A stretch of 64,000 nucleotides of DNA from Membranipora membranacea. Taxonomy: Eukaryota; Bryozoa; Gymnolaemata; Cheilostomatida; Membraniporidae. The position numbers and the translations under genes were made by a program. Location: contig OU612068.1 in the NCBI GenBank assembly GCA_914767715.1, positions 32,054,001 to 32,118,000 of the forward strand. Reading direction: 5' to 3'. The notes below the pieces were generated by a model. That model did not search any database. It was not told where the DNA came from and saw nothing but the letters and a program-made list of their open reading frames with translations. Below are positions 62,748 through 64,000 of the stretch, in pieces (the stretch's first letter is position 1; every line of letters begins with the position of its first letter).

Positions 62748-63763
62748 TCAAGATTTCTTGGATTTTTTTGCTAATTCTAATAACAACTCTGATGTGGACT
62801 TCCTGAATTCGTGTGCCTTAGAAGACTCTGGATCAGGATAAGTCGTCTCTGGAGACACCATAGGTTTATGTGTTAGTGGAGTCCATGTGCCTTGTGTGCT
62901 CGGATTATATGTATGCTGCTTCTTTCTAATTCTGTACAATTCCTCTCCTAAGATGAATAAAGATGTAATGTCATTTTTTCAAGTTTGCATAGACTCGACT
63001 GCTGAACAGTAGCCTCTTGCTATCATATATAGCCAAACTAAATACCACAGATATAACTTCACACCCACTTATTTCTAGTGAGAAGCTCTCTGTTTGTGAC
63101 AAATGAAATATTTGTTGGGCAGCCATTCACTACCTGGCAGTTTTGCAAATTAGTGAGTGTTCCTGAACCAATGAACCAATGGACTAAACTTTAGTACAAC
63201 GTATAATAAAATTGTCAGCTTATAAAGTATTAAGTATCAGCTATGTCTACTTACCTGATCGAGTTCTGAGAAAGTCTAACCATTCATCTATTTCCGCCAA
63301 ATCCTTTTTGGCTACACCAATGCTATGGGTCTGCCCATTTACTACAAAAAGTAACACATACCATCATATCACAAAAAAATATTCATCAATACATTGTTGT
63401 ATCCATTGGCAAGACATAATACGGACACAGTGCTATTTGGAGCTGCCATCTCAGTGAATGTTGCACCAATAAGCAAGTTCTCTCCTGCAAGGTTTACATT
63501 CCTTGATGGATATCAAACAATTCAACGTATTCTCAGTCCATTATTTGTGTAAATATGTCACAAATCAATTTCATGGTGTACTAGATATTCACTGTTAGTA
63601 TATAATTGAGTAGACTACAGCCTTGTACTACTTCTACTATGGAAGGATTTACTTACAGTACTCAGCAGTGAGTAACGGTGCTTTGTGTCTCCTCACTTGA
63701 GCGTAAACTGCTACAGACTTGTTATGTCTACAAAAGTCCATCAGCCTGTGCTCCACAAAATCC
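62748..63763 (-). CDS. MRPL43: Mitochondrial ribosomal protein L43, C-terminal exons (partial)
   Basis: Three minus-strand exons, 63763-63657, 63341-63255 and 62947-62748 (stop TGA), join in frame to give about 130 residues. Motifs in order are DFVEHRLMDFCRHNKSVAVY, RRHKAPLLTAEYLNGQ, DEWLDFLRTRSGEELYRIRK and HTYNPSTQGTWTPLTHKP. The thioredoxin-like L43/S25 fold and the NPSxQGxWxPxT motif near the C-terminus identify MRPL43, a protein of the mitochondrial large ribosomal subunit. The first exon in the window starts in phase 2, so the N-terminal exon with the mitochondrial targeting sequence lies beyond the right edge. The remaining 237 bases at the edge show no coding block. The gene converges with the unknown plus-strand gene, with 189 bases between their stop codons. 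Confidence 0.9.
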
Positions 63764-64000
63764 CTACAAGAGAAAGGTTGGTGATCATTGTGATCATTGT
63801 TCAACAGCAACATCTCATCCGCTGAAAGTTTGGCTGTCGCGTATTTGGTGTTGGGTAATTATTACCTCATGTAAAACTAAAATATAATATAATAAATGCC
63901 CCACTCACTTCAGATTATGAAGCAAGTGAGACATTTACTTCACCCATCACTCAGTCGCTAGCTTGGTTTCCAAACCCGATTATGGCCTTGAAAACAATCA

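Noticed and set aside
1-64000. Defence system, prophage, CRISPR or biosynthetic operon
   Set aside because: The window is intron-containing animal DNA. The adenylating-enzyme exons are decayed eukaryotic duplicates, and no partner biosynthetic genes lie nearby.

Overview
This is animal nuclear DNA, AT-rich and from an invertebrate. Genes are split by short GT-AG introns (one GC-AG) of about 0.1-3 kb. Recognisable genes are metazoan housekeeping or membrane genes: an SLC5 sodium cotransporter, MFSD11, an ADP/ATP carrier and mitochondrial ribosomal protein L43. The rest is packed with LINEs, a Ty3/gypsy LTR element, DNA-transposon derivatives and minisatellites. The phylum cannot be fixed from the sequence alone. 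No bacterial operon, CRISPR array, rRNA or tRNA gene was seen.

Layout. 1-2.3 kb: two decayed LINEs, one split by a TTAA-flanked MITE. 2.7-5.0 kb (+): an NHL-type beta-propeller ectodomain gene with a Thr/Ser/Pro stalk and a C-terminal membrane helix. 6.17-7.12 kb: a hAT-type element with a perfect 8-bp target duplication. 8.9-11 kb: SINE-like, foldback and LINE relics. 11.68-18.29 kb (-): a complete 15-exon SLC5-family gene (624 aa). 18.9-24.4 kb: a LINE, a minisatellite and a foldback MITE. 24.6-45.1 kb (-): a tandem array of at least three decayed acyl-CoA-synthetase-like (ANL superfamily) gene copies. The 3'-most copy is torn open by LINEs and an internally deleted gypsy element. 45.2-52.1 kb (-): a complete 13-exon MFSD11 gene (451 aa). 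54.1-56.4 kb (+): an ADP/ATP carrier (305 aa). 58.0-62.56 kb (+): a six-exon gene of unknown function (342 aa). It is convergent with mrpl43 (-), which enters from beyond the right edge.

The live genes are unrelated housekeeping or transport functions and do not form a pathway. The most interesting content is structural. One item is the ANL pseudogene array, in which exons missing or broken in one copy can be recognised from another. Another is a ~500-bp, almost fully palindromic foldback family (TA-flanked, six copies), two of which sit in the introns on either side of one exon. Exon coordinates were read by hand from splice signals and reading-frame continuity. They are internally consistent but have no transcript support.
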